Notes: generated by a model from the sequence alone, not told the origin. 64,000 nt of DNA from Saprospiraceae bacterium (GCA_016715105.1 JADKBO010000003.1:124001-188000), one strand, 5' to 3'. Positions 36,101 through 41,718 are shown, numbered from the stretch's first letter. Numbers and translations are program-made.

Positions 36101-39100
36101 TTATCACCTCCATCTATGCTGTACAACAGATTTGAGGTTGCTGGCGTAGCAGTAATCACAATGCTGGCATCATCTGCATCGCAAATAGAGATTGGCGTCA
36201 CAACAACAGCAACTGTCGGCTGCATAGGTGTGTTTAATGTGATCATTTGTGGCGTTGTAGGACAATCTTCAGAAAAGAAATACCTCGCAAGCACAGTGTA
36301 TGTTCCTCCAGCCAAGCCTAAAAAGTCTTTACTGGTTGTCCATGTAGATCCGCCATTAATGCTATATTCTATTGGAAACTCTCCAGTTGCGAATATGGAT
36401 ATACTGCCATCGCTTACACCACAATCAGAAGGGTCGTTTGCCAAAATATTTGTTATTACAACTGGTACTAAAGTATCCATTTCGAGCGGTGGAAAAACAA
36501 CAGATACACATGTTCCATCAAAATTTCTTACTTGAATAGCAAATGGACCATCATTTGGATCAATGCCTGTATAATATATCGCAGTATCTCCTATTGTTGC
36601 CAATGTCCAATTCATTCCACCATCAATACTAAACTGATATGGTCTAAACATAATTCCAGAGAATGAACTCGTATCACCTTGTGTTGCAACGATCGAAATT
36701 GTCCCATCTGTAAGTCCACAGTCTGTTGGTGATTGTAAATCTGTTTCTATAATTGCCGGAGCAGGCGGAGACTGTAAGAGTACTTTACCACTCATCACTT
36801 GGCAGGAAGCAATGCCCGCGTTTCGAACCAAGATCATGTATGAACCATCAGGCAATGAAATGGATACTGGAGATAAAAATGCAATCCAAGTAGTCCCATT
36901 TATAGAATATTCATAAGTTCCTGTACCTCCTGACACTGCTAAATTAATCGTACCATTTATACCACAATTTGCAGGTGCTACAGGTATAGCAGAAGTAATG
37001 ATTGGTAGTTCAATGCTATTAATTACCACTGTAACAGGTGCTGTTTGACAAGTACCATTTCCATTTCTGATCAATACGTCATACGTTCCTGGAATAAGGC
37101 TTGTAAAGATATTTGAAGTGGTCCACGAAGCACCACCATTGATGCTGTATTGGTAAGGTGGCATTCCTCCGATGGCATTAATGGTAATAGAACCATTGTT
37201 TAAATCACATCCTGTTTCGTTGGTAACAACTGGAGCACCGTCAAAAGATGGGCCCAATATCATATTAATCGTAGCCATACCTGTTTGAATACATGAACCG
37301 TCATTATTTGTCACTTGATAAGTGTAGGTACCAGCTCCAAGTCCTGTAAAAACTGGGCTTGTTTGAGGACCTGCCATGATGGGCGAAATTAGACTATACA
37401 TTAAAGGGCCTTCTCCACCAACTGCCAAAACGGTGATTATTCCGTCCATTTCACCACAGTCAGATAATTGAGTCACCATTGCTGGTAATAGAGTTGGAGG
37501 CGTCGGATCATTCAAACTTAACACCGGTCCTACCACCTGGCAAATAGATCCATTGTTATATGCAACGATGATTTCATAAAGTCCAGCCGATAAGCTGGAG
37601 AATACATTAGATGATTGCCATGTAACTCCGTTATCGATGCTGTAGGAAAGCATATTCACACCATCACTCATTGCTGTTATAGTAATACTGCCATTTGATG
37701 CTCCACAATTATTAGGATCTAAGGAACTTACAGCATTTATAATAGGAAGTTTTGGTGCTGTTAATACTACACTGCCAGATTGAATGCAAGTAGTATCTGC
37801 ATTGGCTACTCTAACGTTGTAAGTGCCCCCTGAAAGTCCTAAAAACACATAAGGATCGATATCTGTAAACCATGTGGCACCGCCATCAATACTATACCGG
37901 TATGGAGGTATCCCGGAGCCAGCCGAAATAGTTATTTGGCCATCATTGTTGTTGCAATCAGAAGGATTTAATCCAGCTATTGACACAATTGAAGGGGCAA
38001 TCGGATCACTAAGGGTTACCATTGTAGTATCTCCACATCCTGCTATATTACTATATCTGATATACAAATTATATGGCCCGTCTACCAGATTACTGAACAT
38101 ATTGTTTGTTTGGTAATTGATCCCATCGATACTGTATAATATAGTGTTTCCGGTACCTGTTGCATTTACAGTAATTTTACCATTTGCGGCATTGCAATCA
38201 TCCGGATTTATTGTCGCAACGCTGTTGATTACTGGTGCAATGGGAGCAACAAGTGTAACCATTGCCGTATCTGCACAAGATGTTGCGTTTACGTTCCTTA
38301 CATAAACTGAATACGTGCCTGCTGAAAGCGATTCAAACAAGCTATCAGGCTGGAAATTAATTCCGTCGATTGAGTATGATATCGGACCTCCGATTCCAGA
38401 AGCAAGAATCCTTATAGTACCATTAGTATCTGCACAATCCGTAGGGTTTGTTGATATTATTTCAGAAATAGTGGGTGCCTGAGGGGCAGTAATGGTAACA
38501 ACCTCCTGGGTCAAACATTGGACATCATCATTTCCCATGCCGTTCTCCAACTGTGCCACAGTAACCAAATATGTGCCTGGAACAATATTTGCTAGAATAG
38601 TATCACCAGTAAAGAACTTCCAGTCTGGGTTCGCCGTTACTCCTGAGATCTTTGTATTGGTTGTATTTCCACTAAAGTTATAATATAGTATTGGGGTCCC
38701 AGAAGTATTTGTAGTATAAATGCCAACACTTCCATTTGGCATCAAACAATTTATTGAATTGATTGCTATAAGACTGTCAAGAACAAAGTTTGCCTGTCCA
38801 ACGGTCAGGGTTACTGAAGTATCGGATGTGGGACATGCTGCTTCTCCCCCAACAGGACTTGTCAGATTTCTTACCAATGGGGTATAATTTCCTGCATTGA
38901 CATTTGAGAGCGTTATCATATTGGTTCCATTAGAAACCCATGTTGTACCATTAAGACTAAATTCATAAATACCTGTACCCCCTGTGCCCATTACTGTGAT
39001 ACTTCCGGGTGAGTTATTGCAATTATTGGGGTCGTCAGTAGCTGTTATTTTTATAGTTGGTGTTGGGAAAACAATCACAAAAGCTGTATCAGCACACATG

Positions 39101-41718
39101 GCATCCAAAGTATAAATGATGGTATCCATATTCGGTGTTGGACTTCCATTAAATCCAAGCGTAACTTGTCCTGCTCCATTGACTGTTGTTCCAATACTTG
39201 AAATTACTGACCAAGTTCCTCCAACTGTATCTACTGTAAATGTTGGCAATATAACTCCCGAACATCCTGCGGTATCTGGAGCAGTAATACTAAAAACGCA
39301 GGTAGCACAGTTGATATCCTGAACATTTGAGTTCTGGAAGTCGTTGATTCCTGGAGTTGTTTGTTGTATCGAATAATTTGATATACCTGACTCTGGAGCA
39401 GTTTCTGCCCCATCTGAAAGGCCATTTGCTCCAAAAGGTCCCGAAATTGTACTATCGGGATAAAGAACATTGTCATGTCCAGCTTCAATAGCATCTGGAC
39501 AACCATCATTGTCTGAGTCAAGATCACAGTAATCTGGAGTACCGTCGCTGTCTGTATCCAAAGTATCAACTCCTATATTAAGACCTTCATCAATATCCAA
39601 AATACCATCATTGTCATTATCGAGATCGCACATGTCTGGCGCTCCATCCATGTCTTTGTCCGGACAATCTACATTATCAGTAAAATCAACCAATTGATCA
39701 AAGTCATTGTCAATCCCGTCGCAACAATTTTCAACACAATCCCCGGGAGTTATTGCATTGGTAGTTGGTGTATAATTAACTCCTCCACTTCCATTTGAAA
39801 CTAATAGAGGAATACCAAAGGCATCCACACCACCTGTCACAGTTGAATCTGCGTATGAAACTTGTGAACCTGCCAGCAAACCTGCACCACTTTCGGTAGC
39901 ATCAGGGCATCCGTCTCCATCTGAATCAAGGTCGCAATGGTCAGATAACCCATCCATATCCGTGTCATTAATACACGTCAAAGGAATTCTAAATCTCCAA
40001 GCACTTTCGGCACCTCCGGCAGCAGTGTCTTTTCTTTTTATAGTAATACTTGTTAAATTAGTAAAGCATACTTCAAGTGTTGCCATATTGGTATTTGAAA
40101 CATCAACCGAAGTATTGAAAAAGTAACTATTGCTTGTGGTACTTACACTTAAATTAGCAATAGGAAGACCAGTAATTGTTGATCCAATTGCCGTATATGT
40201 TATGGTATAATCTTCAACATCATCAAAAATACCTCCTTGCCATGTCATACACATGTTTGTTGGTTGATTATATGCAATTGTATATTGAAGTGAATCATTG
40301 ACTCCAGATCCGGATAAATTAGTATTTGTTATACTTCCATTTGCATTAAAAGTCATTCCAAAGTCATTGGCTTCATTTTGAGCATTTAAAGTTACACTTC
40401 CTGTAATGGGTGTAAGAATACCATCATTTGCACTACCAGTTATGGTAAATGCTCCGGGCAAGGTAGCAGGTGGATTACCTTCGGTAAAGCTCAAGTTTGT
40501 CCAGCTGTAAACTCCATTACAACTAATTACTCCTTCCGTTGTATCCAAAATCCCATCATTGTCATCATCTAGATCACAGAAATCTGCAACACCATCTCCA
40601 TCCTTATCTGGGCAAAGTATTGCATCATCTATTACCATATTGAAGTTATTGTCGATTCCATCACAACAATTTTCAAGACAATCTCCTGAAGTAATGAAAT
40701 TGTTAGTAATCGAATAATTGACCCCACCTAAACCATCTGAAACCAACAATGGAATTCCATAAGTATCAACACCTCCAATTACCATACTATCTGAGTATGA
40801 TATTTGGCTTCCTGCTAATAAACCAGCACCAGATTCTGTTGCATCAGGACAACCGTCTCCATCAGAATCTTTATCGCAATCGTTGGTTATGCCATCCATA
40901 TCAGTATCCAATAATGCACAACCTTCAAACATGACAATCATTTGATCCAATGTCGCTCCATTCATATCCACCGTGTAAGTAAATGATGAGACATCCCCCT
41001 GAATCTGCAATGTAGCTGAGCCTTCACCAGATGCACAATCATTCACTGCGGCCCCATTATTCAGGCCTAGTCTTGGATGGTAAATGGTAGTAGAAGTGCC
41101 TGCGAAATCAGTTCCATCCAAGGACAAAATGGATTGGCTGGCTCCACTCAATAATGACCAATCACTTGCACCAACTGTAAATGTAAATGGGCCTGTATAT
41201 GACCCACCCAGTCCACCAAGATGCATGCGCGGATTATCAACTACAACAGGCATATTGGCATTATCAAGATATGTGACTGTAAATGTATTTCCTATAGAAC
41301 CTTGTAGTACGTTAAATTGCAATGCATCATTTCCAACATTGGATAAAGGTTCATAGTCTGAAGCATATGTATTGTCATTACAATTTCTTGAAAAGTTGGT
41401 GATGTTGGTTATTCCTCCCCAACCTCCTGAACTCCCGTTTACAAATGAAATTCTTACTTTCAAATTATCAGAAAGTGGTGCCTCCCAAACCTGTTCCAAC
41501 GTTTGTCCAAGTTGCTGAAAGACCACAATTTTTCTCATCGCTATCCAGAATTCCATCATTGTCATCATCCAAATCAACTTTGTCAGCAACACCGTCCATA
41601 TCCTTATCAGCCATAGGACACGCTGGCCCCTGAACAAATGGGTCCAGTGAAGCCGGCACTCCGGTATTTGGGGTGAAAGGCGTTTGTCCTGCCGCACTTG
41701 TTGGTACTCCCATGACAT
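15196..41718 (-). CDS. Colossal T9SS-sorted adhesin, C-terminal 8.8 kilo-residue part
   Basis: This open frame of 8,840 codons has no internal stop. Its first 70 or so codons (before about 41500) are an out-of-frame overlap with the upstream part, so its meaningful start is the frameshift near 41.5 kb. Going downstream it encodes thrombospondin-3-type calcium repeats (to about 39480) and 12 SprB-like repeats (39060-35980). Three DUF11-like repeats (35980-34431), 30 DUF7507-like repeats (34430-22655) and four DUF11-like repeats (22654-20640) follow. Next are HYR-like modules (20640-19300) and the conserved core (19300-16430). The end holds a carboxypeptidase-regulatory-like domain, a dockerin-like pair (16230-16030), a cohesin-like domain (15880-15500) and a T9SS type A sorting domain ending QRKMIVIE. 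It lacks its own signal peptide, which lies in the 41468-44458 part. A filamentous adhesin role is inferred from architecture. Confidence 0.85.
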   Translation of the reverse strand: MSWEYQQVRQDKRLSPQIPECRLHWTHLFRGQRVLWLIRIWTVLLTKLIWMMTMMEFWIAMRKIVVFQQLGQTLEQVWEAPLSDNLKVRISFVNGSSGGWGGITNITNFSRNCNDNTYASDYEPLSNVGNDALQFNVLQGSIGNTFTVTYLDNANMPVVVDNPRMHLGGLGGSYTGPFTFTVGASDWSLLSGASQSILSLDGTDFAGTSTTIYHPRLGLNNGAAVNDCASGEGSATLQIQGDVSSFTYTVDMNGATLDQMIVMFEGCALLDTDMDGITNDCDKDSDGDGCPDATESGAGLLAGSQISYSDSMVIGGVDTYGIPLLVSDGLGGVNYSITNNFITSGDCLENCCDGIDNNFNMVIDDAILCPDKDGDGVADFCDLDDDNDGILDTTEGVISCNGVYSWTNLSFTEGNPPATLPGAFTITGSANDGILTPITGSVTLNAQNEANDFGMTFNANGSITNTNLSGSGVNDSLQYTIAYNQPTNMCMTWQGGIFDDVEDYTITYTAIGSTITGLPIANLSVSTTSNSYFFNTSVDVSNTNMATLEVCFTNLTSITIKRKDTAAGGAESAWRFRIPLTCINDTDMDGLSDHCDLDSDGDGCPDATESGAGLLAGSQVSYADSTVTGGVDAFGIPLLVSNGSGGVNYTPTTNAITPGDCVENCCDGIDNDFDQLVDFTDNVDCPDKDMDGAPDMCDLDNDNDGILDIDEGLNIGVDTLDTDSDGTPDYCDLDSDNDGCPDAIEAGHDNVLYPDSTISGPFGANGLSDGAETAPESGISNYSIQQTTPGINDFQNSNVQDINCATCVFSITAPDTAGCSGVILPTFTVDTVGGTWSVISSIGTTVNGAGQVTLGFNGSPTPNMDTIIYTLDAMCADTAFVIVFPTPTIKITATDDPNNCNNSPGSITVMGTGGTGIYEFSLNGTTWVSNGTNMITLSNVNAGNYTPLVRNLTSPVGGEAACPTSDTSVTLTVGQANFVLDSLIAINSINCLMPNGSVGIYTTNTSGTPILYYNFSGNTTNTKISGVTANPDWKFFTGDTILANIVPGTYLVTVAQLENGMGNDDVQCLTQEVVTITAPQAPTISEIISTNPTDCADTNGTIRILASGIGGPISYSIDGINFQPDSLFESLSAGTYSVYVRNVNATSCADTAMVTLVAPIAPVINSVATINPDDCNAANGKITVNATGTGNTILYSIDGINYQTNNMFSNLVDGPYNLYIRYSNIAGCGDTTMVTLSDPIAPSIVSIAGLNPSDCNNNDGQITISAGSGIPPYRYSIDGGATWFTDIDPYVFLGLSGGTYNVRVANADTTCIQSGSVVLTAPKLPIINAVSSLDPNNCGASNGSITITAMSDGVNMLSYSIDNGVTWQSSNVFSSLSAGLYEIIVAYNNGSICQVVGPVLSLNDPTPPTLLPAMVTQLSDCGEMDGIITVLAVGGEGPLMYSLISPIMAGPQTSPVFTGLGAGTYTYQVTNNDGSCIQTGMATINMILGPSFDGAPVVTNETGCDLNNGSITINAIGGMPPYQYSINGGASWTTSNIFTSLIPGTYDVLIRNGNGTCQTAPVTVVINSIELPIITSAIPVAPANCGINGTINLAVSGGTGTYEYSINGTTWIAFLSPVSISLPDGSYMILVRNAGIASCQVMSGKVLLQSPPAPAIIETDLQSPTDCGLTDGTISIVATQGDTSSFSGIMFRPYQFSIDGGMNWTLATIGDTAIYYTGIDPNDGPFAIQVRNFDGTCVSVVFPPLEMDTLVPVVITNILANDPSDCGVSDGSISIFATGEFPIEYSINGGSTWTTSKDFLGLAGGTYTVLARYFFSEDCPTTPQMITLNTPMQPTVAVVVTPISICDADDASIVITATPATSNLLYSIDGGDNYVTGNVFNNLTAGSYEVVVNNLAGACEVPGGTFVINPGPCIEVTKSLSSVLVQPDGNVKLTFDFEITNTGGTTLDSLQLTDLFEFTPLTTPLMVSVSNGSADILPAPSLTFTGIGQNNLFDGISGSFKPGQSFNASVMAIVDPVAFSMLMQPVENQATITGQPKDEMGNAFINPATGMLYAVGEVNDLSDDNTPANPDGGSPNDPTPIDLPGNIEVTKSLINLANPPASNIDGNVDATYEFVIYNTGADTLSQVYLSDNIFAEFGAGFVGVVNTPSISMSVSEPGSINPTPLASYTGYSPNTVLANNGKLVPGDSVVVQITVELDLNQIPNPASNQAIACGNDQNNAKITDLSDNTTPGDPNDPENQDEPTPFPPTASIATTKALTNAVYVNDTTYEMTFVMKVQNVGTDSLQTLPLVDNLDFNILTSTVSVIKQPTVGTLTSNGSEEGGTFIGTGPSPGNRLTLGVGTAILEPGDYYELEVKFTATVEELLMFDPLNNQTIAFGTGLSSGVTVSDLSDDGSMLPANGDAQSSNPGATGDGVGSNLYDDPTPIPVPRMTITKTADALSISMAGQVITYTFEVTNTGNVDLTNVIIDDQGPTFGGVLGTNPITGSTCNNVALLPVGATTTCTAFYEVSQSDFDNAIAGDTLASNIASVSGVPPGLPPTPLFYDTLVLPVVSMPMLTIDKTAGSPSLSSGINPSVVDAGDIITYTYVVTNTGNVEKQNITISDAGPTFGSIPGSSNLSPISCGITTLAPGESTTCTASYVLSQQDIDNAAGMMDSVVNIASALGTTPGGSVAVSSPDTASTDISGMPLLTLEKTAGTPTVVLGINSLLADAGDQITYTFTVTNNGNVTLNGINVTDIGPSFNGIPGTGTLSAITCLASSLAPGASTSCSAVFTMSQTDVDNAAGILESIRNGAQATATPPGGLPTISSNIDSAYTTIAEGPMLTIEKSASAPSLLGGTDPNNVDAGDSIFYTYVITNTGNVTLSGVVPIDAGPSFGGIPGTGSLSSYTPAMVTSLSPGSTAMFSAYYIMSQVDIDNGANIPSGVVNSATSSGTPPNGPSVTSPADEATTQFNGVPSLSIVKTSDITSISTAGQIITYTFTVVNTGTVTLDNITVTDAGPSFGGANGTNVLSGLSCDVTSLVPGETATCTATYTVSQADFDNSINGDTLAMNIASVIGNPPFGPPTPPSSDTLQIPVISMSSLTLVKDAGVPSILNGANSNITDAGDQIVYTYTVNNTGNVTLTNITVNDLGPVFDGEPGTGFMSSISCAVSTLAPGESTSCTAMYTLSQADIDAAAGEIDSVINIAIGIGLPPSGPPIMSEPDTAYTSITDTTTLEFVKEAGIPSIVNGVDPLLPDAGDLITYTYTLTNTGNLTLSGIIINDAGPTFGGMAASNSLGTVTCLATSLSPGASTSCTATYTLSQADVDNASGIFEGVVNFANASGIPPAGPNDPTPPTVVSPQDSAKVSLPEGPMLNFEKSVVDPSVLAGSNDAFVDAGDTINYTYIVTNTGNVTVNDVSPSDAGPSFGGVLGTGTLSPYTPASVVSLAPGANTVFTAFYILTQEDVDNGADVNAGVKNIAGATGTTTNGTPVTSNSDEAVTQFNSLSELQISKTADTTMIHMAGQVVTYTYEVVNSGTVTIDNIVINDAGPTFGGALGTNALVGFTCDSTYLVPGDTLYCTATYTVSQTDINNAIAGDSLSSNIATATGNPPSGPPAISIPDTLVIVVVPMDSLEIIKTASAPSVNGAGGVITYTYKVYNRGNSEISSIVINDAGPTFAGTPGSNSLSPIACGITTLAPGDSTECSATYTLSQADVDASLGLVDSVVNIATASGVNPANTPVISTPDTAYTTVTVLDSIQLEKTAGIPTVVLGVDPLQADAGDQISYTFEVTNTGTTTLTNVNVVDDGLLFNGVAGTGTMSAISCPSMILLPGESTTCTSIYTLSQADVDNGAAILNGVRNDATAFGTPPGIDVTPIMDTDSAFTTIPGENMLVLTKTVDSLSVINGLDAAFVDAGDILYYSFTVVNTGNVTVDNVAITDAGPSFNAIPASGVVNTAVCDVTTLAPGDTATCIVSYTLTQTDVDNGADIPNGVYNTAIAGGNDPMGDTLVSNEDDAVTQFVSSGSLTMVKTALPATVTSAGDVITYTYTVTNTGTVTLNNVDYTDAGPSFGGQLGTSTLVDGGCDVSSLAPGAVAVCTATYAVTQTDIDNAIAGDSLATNIATANGTTPADVVLTSTPDTATVAIVPMDSLTIAKTASVPSVSAGANTAVVDAGDVITYSYTVTNNGNTTISNIIVNDAGPSFDGIAGTNTLSAITCSASELAPGASSTCTATYVLSQTDIDNANGEMDSVVNIAFASGVNPGGDPVVSPPDMATTTVPSMPLLTIEKTAGIPTVTEGANNLLTDGGDQITYTYVVTNEGNVSISGVVINDAGPTFNGVAAVGSLSAITCDVTTLAPGASATCTAIYTLDQVDVNNASGMLNGIRNGASATGQDPEGVDVPSLIDSAFTTVPSGPSLTIEKTVGTISIDQGANINAVDAGDTIPYSYVVTNTGNVTLTTVAVLDAGPTFGGIAGTNGALTVTCLATSLDPGASTTCTATYVLSQTDVDNGADIPNGVINTAIAQGLDPEGNTIPSAPDMAVTQFSSLPELMIVKTADLTQITSAGDVITYTYTITNTGTVTLDNVDYTDAGPTFGGQIGTSTLVDGGCDVTTLAPTAVAICTATYTVTQTDINNAIAGDSLSSNIATAAGNPPSGPPVISIPDTLMIVVVPMDSLEIIKTASAPSVNGAGGVITYTYKVYNRGNSEISSIVINDAGPTFGGFAGTPGSNSLSPIACGITTLAPGDSTECSATYTLSQADVDASLGLVDSVVNIATASGVNPANTPVISTPDTAYTTVTVLDSIQLEKTAGIPTVVLGVDPLQADAGDQISYTFEVTNTGTTTLTNVNVVDDGLLFNGVVGTGTMSAISCPSMILLPGESTTCTSIYTLSQADVDNGAAILNGVRNDATAFGTPPGIDVTPIMDTDSAFTTIPGENMLVLTKTVDSLSVLNGLDAAFVDAGDILYYSFTVVNTGNVTVSNVAITDAGPSFNAIAAAGVVNTAVCDVTTLAPGDTATCIVSYTLTQTDVDNGADIPNGVYNIAIAGGNDPMGDTLVSNEDDAVTQFVSSGSLTMVKTALPATVTAAGDVITYTYTVTNTGTVTLNNVDYTDAGPSFGGQLGTSTLVDGGCDVSSLAPGAVAVCTATYAVTQTDIDNAIAGDSLATNIATASGTTPADVVLTSTPDTATVAIVPMDSLEIIKTASVPSVSAGANTAVVDAGDVITYSYTVTNNGNTTISNIIVNDAGPSFDGIAGTNSLSAITCSASELAPGATSTCTATYVLSQTDIDNANGEMDSVVNIAFASGVNPGGDPVVSPPDTATTTVPSMPLLTIEKTAGIPTVTEGANNLLTDGGDQITYTYIVTNEGNVSISGVVINDAGPTFNGVAAVGSLSAITCDVTTLAPGASATCTAIYTLDQVDVNNASGMLNGIRNGASATGQDPEGVDVPSLIDSAFTTVPSGPSLTIEKTVGTISIDQGANINAVDAGDTIPYSYVVTNTGNVTLTTVSVLDAGPTFGGIAGTNGALTVTCLATSLDPGASTTCTATYVLSQTDVDNGADIPNGVINTAIAQGLDPEGNTIPSAPDMAVTQFSSLPELMIVKTADLTEITSAGDVITYTYTITNTGTVTLDNVDYTDAGPSFGGQTGTSTLVDGGCDVTTLAPTAVAVCTATYTVSQSDIDNAIAGDGLASNVATASGTPPVGPPILSGPDDITILVVAMDSLTIVKTASAPSTSAGSNDMITDAGDVITYSYAISNDGNTTISAIGVIDNGPLFKGIAGTNSLSAITCNSMELAPGESASCTATYVLSQTDIDNTMGMTDSVVNIAIAQGTNPAGTPVMSTPDTAYTTVTYMASISLEKTASTPSVVLGADNLLSDGGDQIEYTFVVTNTGNTTLNNVVVQDNGPSFNGVAGENNPLTVTCLAVSLAPGESTECTSVYTMTQTDVDNAAGILNGIRNGAIVMAVSPDDVTISSPVDSAYTSIPNGPGLTIEKTVTGPSIDLGLDPTAVDAGDTIGYDFIVTNNGNVTITNMSVIDAGPTFNLQPAGGMLSAITCDTINLGPGEMTMCHAVYVMTQVDVDNGADIPSGVRNAAYATGTDPGGNTVESPEDTGITQFSSNAALTVEKTADVAVINAAGDVITYTFTVTNTGTVTLSNVTINDDVPTFGGAQGTNVLMGLTCDTMTIAPGEVAICTATYTVSQIDMNNAIAGDSIAENIVTATGTPPVRPPVTSQPDTLDIPVLPMEMLTLVKSASAPSVSGGANTTITDAGDVIQYTYLVTNNGNVAISNMIITDGGPLFNGIPAANALSNIVCNNVNLMPGDTTTCTATYVLAESDIVNAVGLTDSVVNIAFASGQNPSGVTITSEADTAYTTIPGVPAIGVAKRISGITPAATQGNYNVALKFVVRNNGNTNLSSLSLADDLVTEWGAAYVAIVTPPAIGASTATAGPTANGAYAGTGDLLTPATTDTLKPGESYEVSVTVEVNASGATDTLFNQALASGSALDADGGILDVTVEDLSDSGSDPVGTNPGQPNNSGGSDDPTPLVLPSIGLAKTIISQAAATSGTPGNYDVTYEFVIQNTGNTPLDNVSLTDNFDTQYGGAFVGKVSGPTLEGTTTATTPGNVLASYQGSGAATEMLDGTGQLLPGESIVVRVVMEVDPDDPSANYSTTDELLNQATTSAQPVDENGNPITDPNGNVIPSVTDLSDNGTDADGDNGTGGFDDPTPFLLSQIGLAKAITNVSPAASGIEGNYDVKVKYTLQNTGTSDLSNVSLMDDISTQWGPAFVGVTGAPVITLNEAKTGVAANGAYTGSGELLTPAPTDTLEPGDMVMVEVVIEVDISSAGGDTLFNQAITTATDRNNVVVTDLSDNGTDADSDNGSGGVDDPTPLVVPSIGVAKMATSPAIVDEANGIYSLFYNFIVQNTGNDTLYNVSLVDDLNGQLNGALEFVVPNTLMITGGTAAIPGAINPLFTGQGAPNSEMLNGATVLAPGENITLTVQVRVNVTEPSNPLVNQATATGTNGNGIVVTDLSDDGTDVEGGDDPTIVTLECPLDLFCPVDIIQQNDIDWCRARVTLPEPTALVCSAIDPTTVTYTWTVTGVTNAAGTNFVPTMDFNVGLSTVMYVVTGMDFDNNSYSDTCTFTVLVLDKQKPELAGGFPVDEWVMCDAVPEPFPLTTDDFVDNCTPSDSLLLEFNEISTQGVDPTMCDYYTYQITRTWTVTDSAGNSRDFVQDIFVVDTIAPTFMVEDDTVSCEEVPNFKPITNLMDRCALPEYINIDTVDVSTQDPNEANCGHYTYTITRTYTATDPCGNSSTRVQNILVEDKKAPELVCEDVIIYLDENGMAVLSANSGIGNVEDNCAADNFLTVSVGGQSIFTCADTGTMEVTLVISDPCGNEASCVINLTVLDTLSPVFTVIPEDVTINLGPGECSVALEDLPSSSIPVATDNCSVVLTYSPDITSGIPIGDNTIIVTACDPSGNCVMDTFNVTVIGYQPSQTDLACIGHVNVSLDANCKAVITADMLLQNSDDLGCIDSYEVTVSKTQGGAPIPGSPMIDYSYINQTLYVSVRDPRTGNSCWGTILVEDKLAPVIECPDNIEIECNQDYTDLNLTGRLEILSCDPGVKITYTDQVTNNGTCGTPRVVIVRTWKAIDAQGHEATCIQTITVKKLDITKLVFPTDRNLNNSIDCADAIANPNITKPEFTGFPTIDGKSIFGKNYCDINVGFWDERLEDPNCPGSYELLRHWVIRDECKPLVEFGPNANPIRHIQSIKVEDKTPPVLNELVNVTISTDAWSCLATYTLPSVVKSDNCSHYTTKWSTTNGEIDGNIVYELPIGVTTLYARAEDLCGNIANTSFKVTVVDKTPPVASAKEYITLSLTTSGDSIIEGVGKVTPDMINNNSYDNCSPVRLEVRRESGDPSCLNVGTFGYNNNLTYNNNGDERDNSNDTDEGQFVKFCCQDITSAGADFDGDSIKDPGYHKVWLRVWDEAGNYNETWTIVKVEDKTLPKLYCEPVTVYCDEEVYYDPSGSWVSYSRDSSKIDPTTVPYTETVCGNFLLEYRDDADINVCNDGTIIRTWRVVGSPVTCEQVITIASRPRTAVLDWPIDLHIWNQCTLTEADVLASIIKSNKTAVYGGEGDGGSIAMIMNGRPVIWDAKYRNVGCEVFGRKITINEYKVGEGCRKWIVQFEYINWCTNTNAGTRKTIYKYEDKIAPTIVASMNDTIEVGTDCSALFKAMPMAIDSGGCETGLSWVIRVYGLGYDQSKFPVGSNPSAEFVNIPAGTYDVLYKVTDGCGNVTEKIAKLVVIGKDPTPYCIDLSSAVMKNGTVELWAKDFDKGSFVNCTNGAIYFTFDNQHPVLSKLDVEHFFKGQGQNATAEEYALGIAQKWLPEIKVTTLPNGEIKREVTGGSSGRLFGCKVGDGSTFPVSDIKMTVWDRNLLSDFCVVRLTLVDNQKACGDGSLVVVAGKIETETNARVPNVEVALDAALPEYPRVELTNANGEFSFKNVPVGANYEVKPTLNVNHKNGVNTLDLVHIQRHILALKKLDSPYKMIAADADNDQAVRVGDLVELRKLILGINEKLAYNQSWRFVEAAQTMGEKPWPFNETMTHASLIENKTNDNFIAVKIGDVDASAKMNLTDQNVAPRSVGITLSATDRNVQAGDIITIDLTAAQFKEVYGFQLSARLSGLKLINIEGRGIEIAKDNYAIHHGDIFTMSWSTAKAHSVLDGSTVMTMQFEASKAGKLSNMIKLNSEITSAEAYVGESMEVSNIQLDIRNFNDGKYALNQNEPNPWRGETVVSYELPNAAQAKFTVMDITGKVIAIKTVDGQAGTNKIGFTKAELGGASGVLIYRIESDKFSAQRKMIVIE
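20640..22654 (-). repeat. Four DUF11-like repeats, C-terminal side of the array
   Basis: Four units of roughly 160-180 residues begin with motifs such as IGVAKRISGITPA, IGLAKTIISQAA, IGLAKAITNVSPA and IGVAKMATSPAIV. Each carries a FVVRNNGN/FVIQNTGN-type strand and a VTDLSDNGTD-like acidic linker ending DDPTP. They resemble the conserved DUF11/TIGR01451 surface-repeat class and mirror three similar units on the other side of the DUF7507-like array. Confidence 0.7.
24783..27914 (-). repeat. 3.13-kb tandem duplication, copy nearer the C terminus
   Basis: This block of eight DUF7507-like units matches 27915-31037 at a constant offset of 3132 bp over most of its length. By eye the central part is around 97% identical, with lower similarity in the outermost 200 bases. 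It carries nine extra bases near 27.61 kb relative to the other copy (the FGGFAGTPG versus FAGTPG difference). Confidence 0.85.
27915..31037 (-). repeat. 3.13-kb tandem duplication, copy nearer the N terminus
   Basis: This is the partner of 24783-27914, directly adjacent and in the same orientation. The 9-bp length difference keeps the reading frame. Beyond 31037 the sequence diverges from the start of the other copy, which marks the boundary. Confidence 0.85.
34431..35980 (-). repeat. Three DUF11-like repeats, N-terminal side of the array
   Basis: Units begin IEVTKSLSSVLVQP, IEVTKSLINLANPP and IATTKALTNAVYVN. Each contains an E(I/V)xNTG-type strand, and acidic DLSDDNTP/DLSDNTTP/DLSDDGS linkers join them. 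They share the module type of the four repeats at 20640-22654. Confidence 0.7.
35980..39060 (-). repeat. Twelve SprB-like repeats
   Basis: Successive units carry a (N/D)PxxCxxxxGxI motif followed by YSIDG or YSINGG and then a G(T/S)Y segment. Examples are NPDDCNAANGKI, NPSDCNNNDGQI and DPSDCGVSDGSI. This is the pattern of SprB repeats, named after the Flavobacterium gliding adhesin. I count 12, of which the second and last are divergent. They sit between the calcium-repeat region and the DUF11-like repeats. Confidence 0.75.

Noticed and set aside
41500..41718. First 70 or so codons of the 8,840-codon frame as a true N-terminus
   Set aside because: The translation (Trp/Arg/Met-rich) is out of frame with the calcium-repeat motifs that continue in the other frame, and has no signal peptide.
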